Below are positions 9,044 to 19,233 of a stretch of DNA of 20,277 nucleotides, one piece after another. The notes below the pieces were generated by a model that saw only the letters and a list, made by a program, of their open reading frames with translations, was not told the origin of the DNA and ran no database searches. The translations under genes and the position numbers were made by a program. The first letter of the stretch is position 1. Every line of letters starts with the position of its first letter. This DNA is from Basidiobolus ranarum (Eukaryota > Basidiobolomycota > Basidiobolomycetes > Basidiobolales), in contig JASJQH010000232.1 of the NCBI GenBank assembly GCA_040143965.1, positions 1 to 20,277 of the forward strand, in the 5' to 3' direction.

Positions 9044-11568
9044 ATGAACGACTTGATTCCACTGGTGAATAAATTACAAGACGTTTTTAATACCGTCGGT
9101 AATGATCAGATTGATTTGCCACAAATTGTAGTCGTTGGGTACAGTTTTAAAGTTATCTCTAGATTGTATCTCATTTCATACTAATGTCAACCTTTTCTTC
9201 CCTTTTGACTTATTATTCTTGTCGAAAAATCACTATCATTGGAACAGCTCACAATCTTCGGGGAAATCTTCTGTATTAGAGAACATTGTTGGTAGAGACT
9301 TTTTACCTAGAGGAAGTGGAATTGTTACTCGACGTCCTTTGGTTTTTCAACTTGTAAACATACCTCAAGATTCTTTAACTCAAGAGTACGCCGAGTTTCT
9401 ACATATCCCTGATAAAAGATTTACCGACTTGAGAGATGTTCGTGCTGAAATCGAAAAAGAAACTTTGCGTATTGCTGGTTCCAATAAAGGCATCTCTAGA
9501 GTACCAATTCATTTGAAGATCTATTCTACTGAGGTTCTCAACTTGACTTTGGTTGACTTGCCTGGGCTAACTAAGGTATTGCTACGAAGAGCACTCTTAT
9601 GCAAAGATATCCTACTAATCACTGCAATATATAGATTCCCATTGGTGATCAACCCACAGATATTGAAAAGCAAACCAGGCAATTAATATTCGAATATATT
9701 GCCAAGCCCAATAGGTAAAGAAGCCCTGTAGCTAGTACAATACAGAATCATCATCTAATTCGCAGGTTACTTCTAAATTTAGTGTAATATTGGCTGTTAG
9801 TCCCGCCAATGTTGATATTGTAAATTCCGAAAGCTTAAAAGCAGCCAGAGAGGTAGATCCTGATGGTAAGAAACTGTGGTAATATATGTGGTTAAGTCGG
9901 ATAGGTCACTGAGCATCATGAATATAGGCACACGCACTGTGGGTGTAATAACCAAAATCGATTTGATGGATGCCGGAACGAATGCCCTTGACATCTTAGC
10001 AGGCCGTGTTATCCATCTAAAACTGGGCTTTATAGGGGTTGTCAATAGAAGCCAACAGGACAATGTAGCCAACATAGCCATATCCAAGTCTCTCGAAAGA
10101 GAGTCGGAGTTTTTCAAATCCCATCCAGCATACAAAAATATAGCAGATAGATGCGGTACCGCGTATCTGGCCAAAACCCTTAATCACATCCTAGTGAAGC
10201 ACATCCGTGAAAAACTGCCTGACATGAAGACAAAACTCAACACCTTGATTGGCCAAACGCTACAGGAACTGAACACTTATGGCGATACCTCTCTGTCACA
10301 AACCGCCAATCAAGGAGTGTTCGTTTTGAATTTACTTACTAAATTCTCCAATAGTTTTATATCATCCATCGATGGTACATCCCCCGAATTCTCCACATCC
10401 GAGCTGTCTGGAGGGGCGCGTATTTATTATATTTTCAATAACATTTTCGGTGCTGCTTTGGATTCCATTAGTCCAGGAGGAAATCTTACTTTACAAGACA
10501 TCCGTACGGCTATTCGGAACTCGACCGGTCCTCGGGCGTCTCTCTTTGTTCCGGAGATTGCATTTGAGCTACTGGTTAAACCACAAATCAAGCGCTTAGA
10601 GCATCCTAGTTTGCGTTGTGTCGAGCTCGCTTACGAGGAGCTCATCAAAATGTGCCACAATTCCAACGATAAGGTAAGATCTTTACAGTTATTGTAGTCA
10701 TAAAGAGCGGATTCTAACACTTGGCCATTTATCTCCTAGGAATTCCGAAAATACCCCAAACTGTACGCCAAGATCATCGAGGTAGTATCGGATTTACTCA
10801 GAGAAAGACTTGAACCGACCTCGAATTACGTGGAAAGCTTGATCAGTATTGAAATGGCTTACATTAACACCAACCATCCGGATTTTATTGGTGGTAGTGG
10901 GGCTCTTGCAGCATTGGAACAGAAGACCCATAAGAAAAAAAGAGACCTGGAAAGACTGAAACGAGTAAGCGTCATGTTCCCGAGTCTTTCATCTCGCAAC
11001 TCTCTAATTACATCTTGCTTACTAGACTAATCCGGCTCAGGTTACCGCCGTAGTGAACACAGTAAAGGAGGAAGAGGAGGTTGTTGGAGACAAAGGGAAT
11101 ACAGACAACGATAGATTCCTCAAGTATTTCTTTGGAAACAACAAAGAAAAATCGGAGGATGACACCCGAAAGCGATTCTCTGAGGATATGGTTATGCCAG
11201 AGAAAATCAACCAGAGTAACTATCTGCAAGTCCAAGAGAACCCATTGACTCCTGAATCGGATGAAGAGAGAAATGATTTCTCGGAGCGTGAAGAAATGGA
11301 GACTCAACTGATCCGATCACTCATCACCTCTTACTTCAATATTGTCCGTAAATCCATTCAAGATCGCATACCTAAGACTATCATGCACCTGTTAGTTAAT
11401 CACATCAGAGAAAACATTCAAAACAGGTTGGTTTCCGAGCTCTACAGACAAGAAGCTTTCGAAGAATTATTGCAAGAGGATGAGAACATCGTGGCTGAAA
11501 GGGATAAATGTAAAACCATGCTCGAGATTTACCGAAGAGCGTTTTCAATCATTAGCGAAGCTATCTAA
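9044..11568 (+). CDS. VPS1: Vps1-type dynamin-related GTPase
   Basis: Seven exons fit: 9044-9138, 9248-9575, 9635-9714, 9783-9865, 9928-10673, 10740-10964 and 11041-11568, giving 694 aa (yeast Vps1 is 704). The GTPase domain comes first: P-loop GSQSSGKSS at 32-40, switch threonine in GIVTRRP, DLPG at 135-138 and TKID at 204-207 (TKLD is commoner, a mild change). Family segments [31 protein letters not shown] and [16 protein letters not shown] are clear. The middle/stalk region follows. An acidic, lysine-rich linker (about 520-600) takes the place of the PH domain, as in Vps1/Dnm1. The GED occupies about 604-694 and ends in [16 protein letters not shown]. Family members self-assemble into helices and cut membranes in vacuolar, endocytic and peroxisomal traffic. 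The VPS1 rather than DNM1 choice rests on the N-terminal [20 protein letters not shown]. At the third acceptor an earlier AG (9764-9765) would shift the frame. Confidence 0.93.
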
Positions 11569-11660
11569 ACTCACTTGATTCATTAATGGCAATTTCATTT
11601 ATATTAAAATCCACCAATAAGCATCTAATCTGATACTTTTCTTTATACCTAACGATTCAT

Positions 11661-11686
11661 CATCTCCATCTCCATCCCCATCCCCG
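11661..11686 (+). repeat. Short TCCATC-type pyrimidine microsatellite
   Basis: CATCTCCATCTCCATCCCCA and the bases after it repeat a six-base CCATCY unit about four times, roughly 95 bases after the VPS1 stop codon, likely in its 3' UTR. The minus strand is correspondingly G- and A-rich. Confidence 0.5.
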
Positions 11687-14090
11687 TCTGGTCCCTCAAT
11701 CCTTTTTGTATATCTTCTTGTAAGGATCATTAAATTACATTCATATAGCCCAACCATATGAAGATTAAACCCACTCAAAGGACGAGAAACCTAATTATGG
11801 GTATGTCTCAACTTGTTCATTAATGAGTTTAGCCATGGTTGACACGCATTACTGGATTGACAGATGCTCTTGTCAATGTCTATATTTTCAAATGCTCAAG
11901 CATCTACATGCTATTTGGAGTAATTGAGTAACCCGAATAGTCCTTGACTGATGCATGTTAAGGTAAAGGAGGAGAGGAGTGTCTGGGATAAGCATTCGTC
12001 TATGCCGAATGTTCCTCGCATATGTTATTCAATGGATAACACAAAGCATTGACTACCATCCAGATCAATGGAAATACTGGTGGTATTTACCAATGACCGA
12101 TGAATCGAATGAGCTATTAGTTTCAGTATCTCTCCTAGGTATTCTCTTGAAGGGAACAACTCCAAGCTTGTGCTGATATCTCCTTTTTTGGTTGGTAAGC
12201 GAGTATATCTAGATTATTGTTACAACGCCATTGTTCTCACAATTGGATTCCATCAGTGGTTTTACGTGTCTCTTTAGTTGAAATCAACTCATTTATCAAA
12301 GCTCTTTCCACTCGCTCAAATGAGAAGGCGTACAGATAAGTGATTAAGGGAAATTACTGAAAAAAAGGTACAGCCGATAAGTCTTGAATATAGCTATTAA
12401 ATACCATGCTTGAGGTTCGATGACTTGAGCATATCTATACTAATCCATACAGAAAGTGTCAACCATGCCATTTAGATCCCTTTCGTGTGGACTTTCTGTC
12501 TACATCAAATGAATTTAGTCAATTCCCTAATACAGCCAATTTGTTGAACACTTTGATGGGTTAGGTTTGATGTATGGTTGGTTCAATATTTCCGAATTTC
12601 ATTAATTTAAGTGTGCATCAGTAATTGCTATACAATTCTTAGTTTATGAGGCTGGCTCTGACTAGAGTAGGATTGGGATTGGAAACAAAATGTCACCCTC
12701 ATGCAGTAAGTTCGTACGAAACACGAATTTAAACCAGAGCCTTGAAATGAATAGATAGATCATACGCAAGGGACTGAATATTGCTGACTGCTTTACCGCA
12801 AGATGTAAGAAGATGCATGTCATACTTATCATATATGCCAACTATTTTTAATCAAACCTATGTTTAGAACCCTGCTATAGATTGAAAGTAGATACTCAGG
12901 CGGTGTAAAATCTGAATCCACAAACTGCAGAAGAATGCAATAAAATAACCTTTAATATCTATAAGACCATTGCAGCTTTTTGAGTCCATATTTTCTTTGG
13001 TAATAGTCTCCTCATCACATTGTATCTTTAGTAGTTTGCAGCATGGTAGGATGGTAAATCATATTCCATTGGTCTACCGATCAAATGAAGTAACTGAGAA
13101 ATAAACAACTCAACCGTTTCCAATCCTCGTTCATGAATCAACCAAGACACATCACGAGCATCTTAACGTGTGTTGACTCTGTTCCAATCAAATGGTATCC
13201 TTAAAGTTCCTGAATTGAATCTAAAAATGGTATTTGGTAATTAAGATTTGTCTTGATTTGATTGGTTTCCGAGATAGAGTGATTCGACCTCGCAGCCACA
13301 TCTTTTGTCAGAATAGTGGTTTGGATTCTAACAAGTATTTGAGATTTCAATAACCACGTATTTCATTTACTACGCGCTCTACATATCTATCGGAGAAAAC
13401 ATGGATGCAGCTTCTTCTACTCATGCTGTAACGGTTCAATTCGAATTGCTTTATGAATTCACATAGATTCACATATTCCTACATACTAAGGGGTATGGGA
13501 GTACATAATATTCATCAATCTTTTCGAATCTCTTCGAAGTATAATCATTTCACTTATCCTTAAATCGTTTCTTGGTGGTAGCAAGAATTAAAAACCGGTT
13601 CGACTGATTTCGAGACATCACTTTATCTATAGAAGTGCCATAGAATGTCATACAAGTACAAATTATAGAATAGCTAGAATCCCGATCGAAGGGCCGCCAT
13701 ACCGTGTAATGGAAAGTAAGAGAGATCCAAGACTTTAATTTCAGGAACTATTAGTAAGTGAGCTATGAGATATGAGAAATAGGGGCTAGAGATCCTAAAG
13801 AAAAGGGGTAAAGAAAAAATTCGAACCCCTTATCCATCTTCTGTGACAAAGTGGAAGTTTAAGTTGAATGCCACAAAAGGGAATTGATTGAAATTCATTG
13901 GTACACCTGCTACGCTTCTCGAGTACTTTCTATTTAAAGTGATCACATCTTCCCTAGAGAATCAATTATTACCAAGCCTTGTCTTTCTACTGAGCTATTT
14001 CGCTTTTGTTTAATTGAAAATCAATTCCAATTGCTTCTTTTTACTTGATAACTTAACAAGTAAAACCCACCACTGGGTTGATATCATCAT

Positions 14091-14097
14091 TATATAA
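14091..14097 (+). promoter_or_regulatory. TATA-like box upstream of the APSES gene
   Basis: TATATAA lies 61 bases before ATG 14158, in an otherwise mixed-sequence stretch. The spacing is plausible for a TATA element with a short leader, but a longer leader from further upstream is equally possible. Confidence 0.35.
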
Positions 14098-14157
14098 TAC
14101 TAGCTGAGTTTTGTATTATTCACATAGATTACCATATTATAGAATTCTCTCTGCGTA

Positions 14158-15926
14158 ATGTCTTCACCATATCCCTTTTCTTCCCCACCTCAAGTGTCGC
14201 ACTTCCTCGGTGCTGGCCCTCCTAGTATCCTAGGGCGTGGCAATGGAGCCGGAAAAGATCATCAGACACCTGCTCTTAGCTCTCCAATACCAAGTCCATA
14301 CTTTTCCCCATACTCTTCTAGTTTTCAATCACCTACTATCAATAGTCCGTTTGTTGGTGCTAATTCTCCACATAATTTCGGACACTCAATGCCCATTAAT
14401 CTCCCGATACAAGATTCATATTATGGTGGAGGAACTCCCGCACAATCACCTCAACTCTATTCTCCTCACCCTTCCATGATGGATTCACCAAGAATGGGCT
14501 TCCCTACTAGTCCGTGGTCACCAACAACCTCTTGGGCCAGTACTATGCTTCCATCCGGAATGGGGAATTCATGGCTTGGACTTGCAGGCATGGGTTTCCC
14601 TAGTCAGCCACGCCCAAAGCTTACAACCACTCTTTGGGAAGATGAAAATACCGTTTGCTATCAAGTGGATGCCAAAGGAATTTGTGTTGCTCGCAGACAA
14701 GGTAAGGGCAATTTTAACCTCAAATATTCCCATCTTTTTCTTTAAAACTAACTCGTTGATATTAGACAATGACATGGTGAATGGAACGAAACTTCTTAAT
14801 GTTACTGGAATGTCTAGAGGAAAGCGAGATGGCATTTTGAAGAATGAAAAAGGAAGAGTTGTGGTTAAAGTGGGGGCAATGCATCTGAAGGGAGTTTGGT
14901 GAGTGCTTTGCTGACATATGATATCACCAAAATATTTCAGTTTGACTTATGATCAATTAAAATATCTTTAGGATTACCTTTCAAAGAGCTAAGGCTTTAG
15001 CTGCTCAATTCAAGATTGCTGATCTGCTATACCCTCTTTTTGCTGATGATCCATCACCTTACTTGTACAATCCTCATTGTCCACCGAATATGGGTGGTCC
15101 TCAAATGTCAAACGTCTCTGGTGTTCACTCGTATATGAATGGTATGGGCTCACCTGGGCTTCCACAGAAATCCCAAATGCCATATCACAATGCTATGGCT
15201 CATTTAGCCATGAGCAGTCCAAATATGTATGCATCTCAAGGGCATCCTCGTATGGGTTCAAGTCCAAGCATGAATAGCAACCTTCTATCTTCCCCACCAC
15301 AATTGGGAAGTGAAGAGAATGAAAATACCAATTCTGTGCATGATTCGCCAATCATTCAAAATCACAGTTATTCCAGAGACATACACAATCCGTTCGTCTC
15401 TCCAGCTGAGCCTGGTACACGTGAATATGAAATATCTGGGAATCTACAATCCAATCCTAAAAAGAGGAATCTGGAAGATATGGAGGATGGCTATTATGGT
15501 AACTTGGGGAGGACAATGTCCAATCCTCTTAGCAGAGGATTTGCCGCCTTTCCTTCACCCCTTTCTTTATCTCCTAGTTCCCTTCCCTCCCCTTCTATAG
15601 CACAATCAAACTCTACTTTTAATTGTGATGCGTCACCATTGATGAATAAGCGTATTAAGCTTCCAGATTCTGAGCAATTTAGACCTCAAGAATCCAATGA
15701 CCAGGAAGAATACTTGAATTCCTTACATGGGGATTATATATCCTATGAGCGACCTACTTCCACGCCGGCATTCCAACAGGAATCCTTGGGATTATTATTT
15801 GATACTCTAAGTCCACCAGAGAGTGAAACTGATAACCAGTACGAGCCAAGTTATGACTCAAACCGATATGAAGACAATTCAACGGATAATGGACAGCGAT
15901 ATAACATAGCAAACACAGTTCAATGA
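14158..15926 (+). CDS. STUA: StuA/Efg1-type APSES transcription factor
   Basis: Three exons fit: 14158-14701, 14766-14898 and 14972-15926, giving 543 aa. Residues 1-150 are low-complexity, rich in Ser, Pro, Tyr and Gly. The APSES DNA-binding domain follows at about 153-249: [80 protein letters not shown], then LLYPLF. This is the StuA/Phd1/Sok2/Efg1 branch and not the Swi4/Mbp1 branch; no ankyrin repeats follow. Both introns interrupt the domain. The tail is again Ser/Pro-rich, with two basic patches that could be nuclear signals, PKKR (388-391) and NKRIK (451-455). Family members are bHLH-like nuclear factors that control hyphal or conidial development and morphogenesis, commonly downstream of cAMP/PKA. 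Target genes cannot be read from this sequence. The symbol marks the family, not proven orthology. Confidence 0.93.
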
Positions 15927-16090
15927 AGTAATAGCCGGTCCGTTTACTTCTACATTTCCTTTTGATTTTCTTTGTAACATTTTGACTTGTTTCTTGGGGT
16001 TTTTTTCTATATCTTCTTTATTTACCACTGTATGCCATTGAGGAGGAGCAGGACTTTGCAAGGGTTCTTATATTATATATCATTGTTTAG

Positions 16091-16112
16091 GTGTGGGTGT
16101 GGGTGTGGGTGT
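16091..16112 (+). repeat. TG-rich minisatellite (GTGTGG)n
   Basis: Three and a half copies of GTGTGG form a perfect tract between the APSES gene and the methyltransferase, about 175 bases before the latter's ATG. Four closely spaced G-runs (including TAGG just before) could support a two-layer G-quadruplex on the plus strand. The word also resembles the TG1-3 type recognised by Rap1 in budding yeast, but this genome's telomeric words look like TTAGGG. Confidence 0.65.
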
Positions 16113-16243
16113 ACATTGATAATTACATTAAATCTCATCATCACATGATTCTCTCCTTTCGATAATTAGATTCTAGATCGGAATTAATTTGTTCCTTTTT
16201 GTATGACTTGGGTTTTTTCTATTTCCTTTTTGGTTCGGAATTT

Positions 16244-16254
16244 TATATATATAA
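16244..16254 (+). promoter_or_regulatory. TATA-like box upstream of the arsenite methyltransferase
   Basis: TATATATATAA lies 34 bases before ATG 16288. A strong TATA element would suit an inducible detoxification gene with a short leader. It could also be a simple AT repeat. Confidence 0.45.
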
Positions 16255-16287
16255 TAAGCTACAGACAAAGTGCAAGGAGAATTCGAA

Positions 16288-17634
16288 ATGACCAAATTAA
16301 CCAACGCTAACGAGATATTGAAGTCAGTGGAGGAGTATTACGGAAAGGTACTAAACACTTCGAATGATCTGAAGACTGATGGTATTTACTACGTTTGTTT
16401 ATTGTTTACGTGTTAATCTTGTCACCTAAATTATTCTTTATACAGCCTGTACGACTTGTTGTGCTCCAGCAAAAGATATCCAAGATATATTGAAATTGGT
16501 CCCTGAGGAAGTTAAGGAAAAGTACTACGGGTGTGGAACCCCTTTACCTCTAGGGATTGAGGGTCTTAACCTACTTGACTTGGGCTCTGGTTCTGGAAGA
16601 GACTGCTATGTTGCTACACAATTAGTGGGTCCTACTGGGACTGTAACTGGTTCGTATGTTAACGTATTTCTGTTGCACGTACGAAGTTAACTTATATTTT
16701 GAGTAGGAGTCGATATGACTGATGAGCAACTAGAGGTCGCCCGCCAAAATATTGACCTTTATGCTGAAAAACTTGGATACCAACCTAATTTACGTTTTGT
16801 TAAGGGTTTTATTGAATTCTTAAAAGGTAAATATTCCTTATTTCATGTGCTTCCTTTCTCTATACTAAAGCATCATTATACAGAGGCGGGAATTGAGGAT
16901 AACAGTATTGACTTGTGCATTTCAAACTGTGTGGTGAATTTATCTCCCAATAAGGAACTGGTAATTGCTGGAGTCTTTCGTGCACTCAAGGAAGGAGGTA
17001 TGTGTGAAAACTAAAGAGAATTTCTCCGCTTCAATCTTAACAGCTGTTTATTAGGAGAGTTCTATTTCTCCGATGTATACGCTGATAGACCAGTACCTGA
17101 GGAAGTTCGTCAACATCCAATATTGGTAGGAGAGTGTCTTGGTGGAGCACTTGAAATTGAGGTAATTAAGGTTTCACTTGTAGTTTACGCAAGGCTATTT
17201 TCATTGACCATCAAGTTTAGGAGTTTAAGAGGATTTGTCATAGTGTTGGTTTTATAGATACACGCATGCTCTCCAAATCCCCTATTGAAGTAAAAGATCC
17301 GGAACTTTTGACTCTAGTAGGGGATGTAAAATTCTATTCCATTACTTATAGATTGTTTAAGATCTCTACTTTGGAGTCATCTCGTAAGTTCCATGGTCAT
17401 ACTGCCACTTATCTGGGTACTATTCCTGGTCACCCAGATGATTATTCACTTGATGGTTGTACTCGCTTAGTGAAGGATCAACCCACTTCAGTAAGTGGTA
17501 ATTCGGCAGAGATGCTTTCAAAGACTTGGTTATCTAAGTACTTCAAAGTGGAACAAAATTCTGAGAATACAGTAGCACCTGCTCCCACTTCCTTTAAAAA
17601 TGACAACTGTTGCGGTCCAAAGAAATGCTGTTAA
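16288..17634 (+). CDS. AS3MT: Arsenite methyltransferase (AS3MT/Cyt19/ArsM family)
   Basis: Six exons fit: 16288-16381, 16446-16649, 16707-16826, 16884-16997, 17055-17161 and 17221-17634, giving 350 aa; human AS3MT is 375. The SAM-binding core shows LDLGSGSGRDCYV at 75-87, then GVDMTDEQLEVA at 100-111. The cysteines that bind and methylate As(III) in the human enzyme have counterparts: C33/36/37 in ACTTCCAP, C61 in YYGCG, C155 in SNCVVNL and C205 in GECLGG. The C-terminus ends NCCGPKKCC, like the cysteine-rich tail of animal AS3MT. The enzyme transfers methyl groups from S-adenosylmethionine to trivalent arsenic in the cytosol, giving mono- and dimethyl arsenic. Intron 2 has an unusual GTTCGT donor; the others are closer to consensus. 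Five introns argue that the gene is long resident, whatever its origin. No arsenic transporter or reductase gene lies beside it. Confidence 0.95.
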
Positions 17635-17709
17635 GCATCACCCAAATTGAATAATAAATCATCAATATGTTAGCATCACACAAATTGAATAATAAATCAT
17701 CAACATGTT
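17634..17709 (+). repeat. 38-bp tandem duplication with polyadenylation signals
   Basis: Two adjoining 38-base units (17634-17671 and 17672-17709) differ at only two positions. Unit 1 begins with the last base of the methyltransferase stop codon. Each unit contains GAATAATAAATC, hence an AATAAA hexamer, so the transcript would carry two equivalent poly(A) signals. Confidence 0.85.
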
Positions 17710-17864
17710 CCACATGACTTATATGAATGAAAATTGGTCATAACTGACGGAAACGATGGAATTCCTTGAGTATTTCATATCTCTATAAATGATGTTTGAT
17801 TTTTAATCCAATATATAACCAGTCAGTATTCCAAATCAATTTCGATTCTGGCTTTGATTTGATT

Positions 17865-17914
17865 GTAAGTGTAGGTACATATCATTGATCGTAAGTGTAG
17901 GTCACTATCATTGA
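17865..17914 (+). repeat. 24-bp direct repeat, period 26
   Basis: GTAAGTGTAGGT followed by ACATATCATTGA (17865-17888) recurs at 17891-17914 as GTAAGTGTAGGT plus CACTATCATTGA. The units differ at only two or three positions, so the duplication is recent relative to the surrounding DNA. Confidence 0.75.
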
Positions 17915-18251
17915 ATGAAGTGATCGATTATTCCATTCGAAACATATCGAATGTGTTTCGATAGTCTTATCGGATCTGCATATCGTATAAAAAAACTTCT
18001 GATTCCTATTTCTAATAATATACTTTCATCAAATAGTGATTTCTACTGCTGGAATTAAATTACTTGTACCGATTGGAAAACTTTCTTCTGCCTCAAGCCC
18101 ACTTCTAACATATTTGAAGGTTTCAGTCATTCAGTTCACTAGTGATGTTGATTTGGCTTTCATGCAAAAAGTGTAATCATATGGCTCTGGAGTAATGCTA
18201 TGTAGGACAACAAAATTGAAATTCTGAAAATAGGTAATATAGGGATTTCAA

Positions 18252-18285
18252 ATATATTTGTAGTCATAAATATATACAAATATAT
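18252..18285. repeat. Perfect 11-bp AT-rich inverted repeat
   Basis: ATATATTTGTA at 18252-18262 is the exact reverse complement of TACAAATATAT at 18275-18285, with a 12-base spacer. It could form a hairpin or be the centre of a small inverted-repeat element. No wider terminal repeats or target duplication were found. Confidence 0.5.
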
Positions 18286-18539
18286 CAGATGTGGCAACTA
18301 TTTGGATTATCAAGTTTGGAGCTAAAATCCTTGTATAGAGTATTTCATAGTTATGAGTAACACAGTATTAAATCTTAGCCTGTGGTGTAATGGTATAAAC
18401 TTGTTACAATTTCTCAATGAGAACCATTAGTTCTTTCTGATTCTCCTAACCACTTCTAACAACTCCCAAAATACTCAAGCAGTTTATGAGCCATAGGCTT
18501 GGGCTTTTGGCAACACCTATCTCTTGAATATTTGAACTT

Positions 18540-18990
18540 TTCTGTTCTATGAAAAACTGGATGAAACCATTGTCTGCTAAGATGGTTTAGAAAGCTGTGG
18601 AAGATCTCTACAAAATATATTTCACTCCCAGTATGATATATTTAACAAGCAACTCTTTGACTTAACAATGGAGACAGGAGAAAACATTGAGATGCCAATC
18701 AATTGAGTTGTTAGTTTAGTGGATTTAAAGGAATGCATTGGGATACCTACTACAAGCCTAGTTATGGCTCTAGAGTCCAGGCTTAAAAATCTAGTCTTAC
18801 AGTATGAAATTGGCAGACTTTTGAGTGAAGATTATATAAATCAAGACCCACTTAAAAAGTGAAGAAATAATTTAGTAGGTTAATGGAAACCTTCCTATAA
18901 AAATGGAAAGCAATATGAGACAAAGTGATTAGTATTCTGTATATATTATGAAAGAAATGGCCATATAAGAATAGTCTTCTTTTGAAGAAT
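18540..18990 (+). mobile_element. Fossil gag fragment of a Ty1/copia-type LTR element
   Basis: Broken plus-strand stretches recall the copia Gag (UBN2-type) pattern, for example NKQLFDLTMETGENIEMPIN (about 18646-18705) and VMALESRLKNLVLQYEIGRL (about 18762-18821). A trace of a zinc-knuckle-like pattern around an NGH core lies at about 18934-18984. The copy is clearly dead with several breaks, and its ends are not defined. It lies opposite in orientation to the LTR and pol remains just downstream, so it is from another insertion. Confidence 0.5.
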
Positions 18991-19073
18991 TGTCAAAGAA
19001 AAAAGGAAATGTCTGGAGACGTAAGAATGACAAATAATCAATTACTCATTTCAGGACAATCCATGAAAACTAA

Positions 19074-19233
19074 TGGTCTAAGTATTTTGGGAACCTGTAC
19101 AAAATGGCTTGTAAATGTAGAGAAATTGGTGGTTTATACATATTAATATATTAGGCTGAAACTTGACATTGATAGTTTTGTCAAGATATTAGCAAATAAA
19201 TGTGTAAAATGTGCTAAGAAAGATCCCAAGAGC
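19074..19233 (-). mobile_element. Partial, diverged LTR copy (fossil)
   Basis: This stretch aligns along its length with the first about 160 bases of the neighbouring LTR at 19234-19580. Shared words include GAAATTGGTGGTTT against GGAATTGGTGGTTT, and ATAGTTTTGTCAAGATAT in both. By eye it is roughly one third different, so the two copies are old or belong to different subfamilies. It stops where the second LTR begins, as expected if that element inserted into it. Confidence 0.5.

Larger units (their letters stand above)
11569..14157. other. 2.6-kb spacer upstream of the APSES gene, no supported gene
   Basis: No open frame here shows conserved sequence or sensible splicing, and both strands are dense in stops. 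Long upstream regions are usual for StuA/EFG1-type regulators, whose transcripts often have long leaders and complex promoters, so part of this is probably control DNA. No StuA response element of the strict form was picked out by eye. The first 120 bases contain the VPS1 3' UTR with a C-rich tract. Confidence 0.5.
17635..18380. other. Gene-free 3' flank of the methyltransferase gene
   Basis: No coding potential is recognised. The stretch holds the 38-bp duplication, a 24-base direct repeat near 17865, a small inverted repeat (TCGAAACA with TGTTTCGA around 17940-17962), and an AT-rich perfect inverted repeat at 18252-18285. It grades into retroelement remains. Confidence 0.5.

Noticed and set aside
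11979-12176. Open frame of 65 codons in the spacer before the APSES gene
   Set aside because: GTG start, isolated, tryptophan-rich by chance and without similarity or splice partners.
13570-13840. GGTTCGA/TTCGAACC words suggesting tRNA genes on either strand
   Set aside because: No matching T stem, A box at proper distance or acceptor stem could be built around them.
18379-18450. Whole tRNA gene at the TGGTGTAATGGT word
   Set aside because: The A-box-like part is good, but no paired acceptor or T arm closes the cloverleaf, so it is kept only as a low-interest observation.
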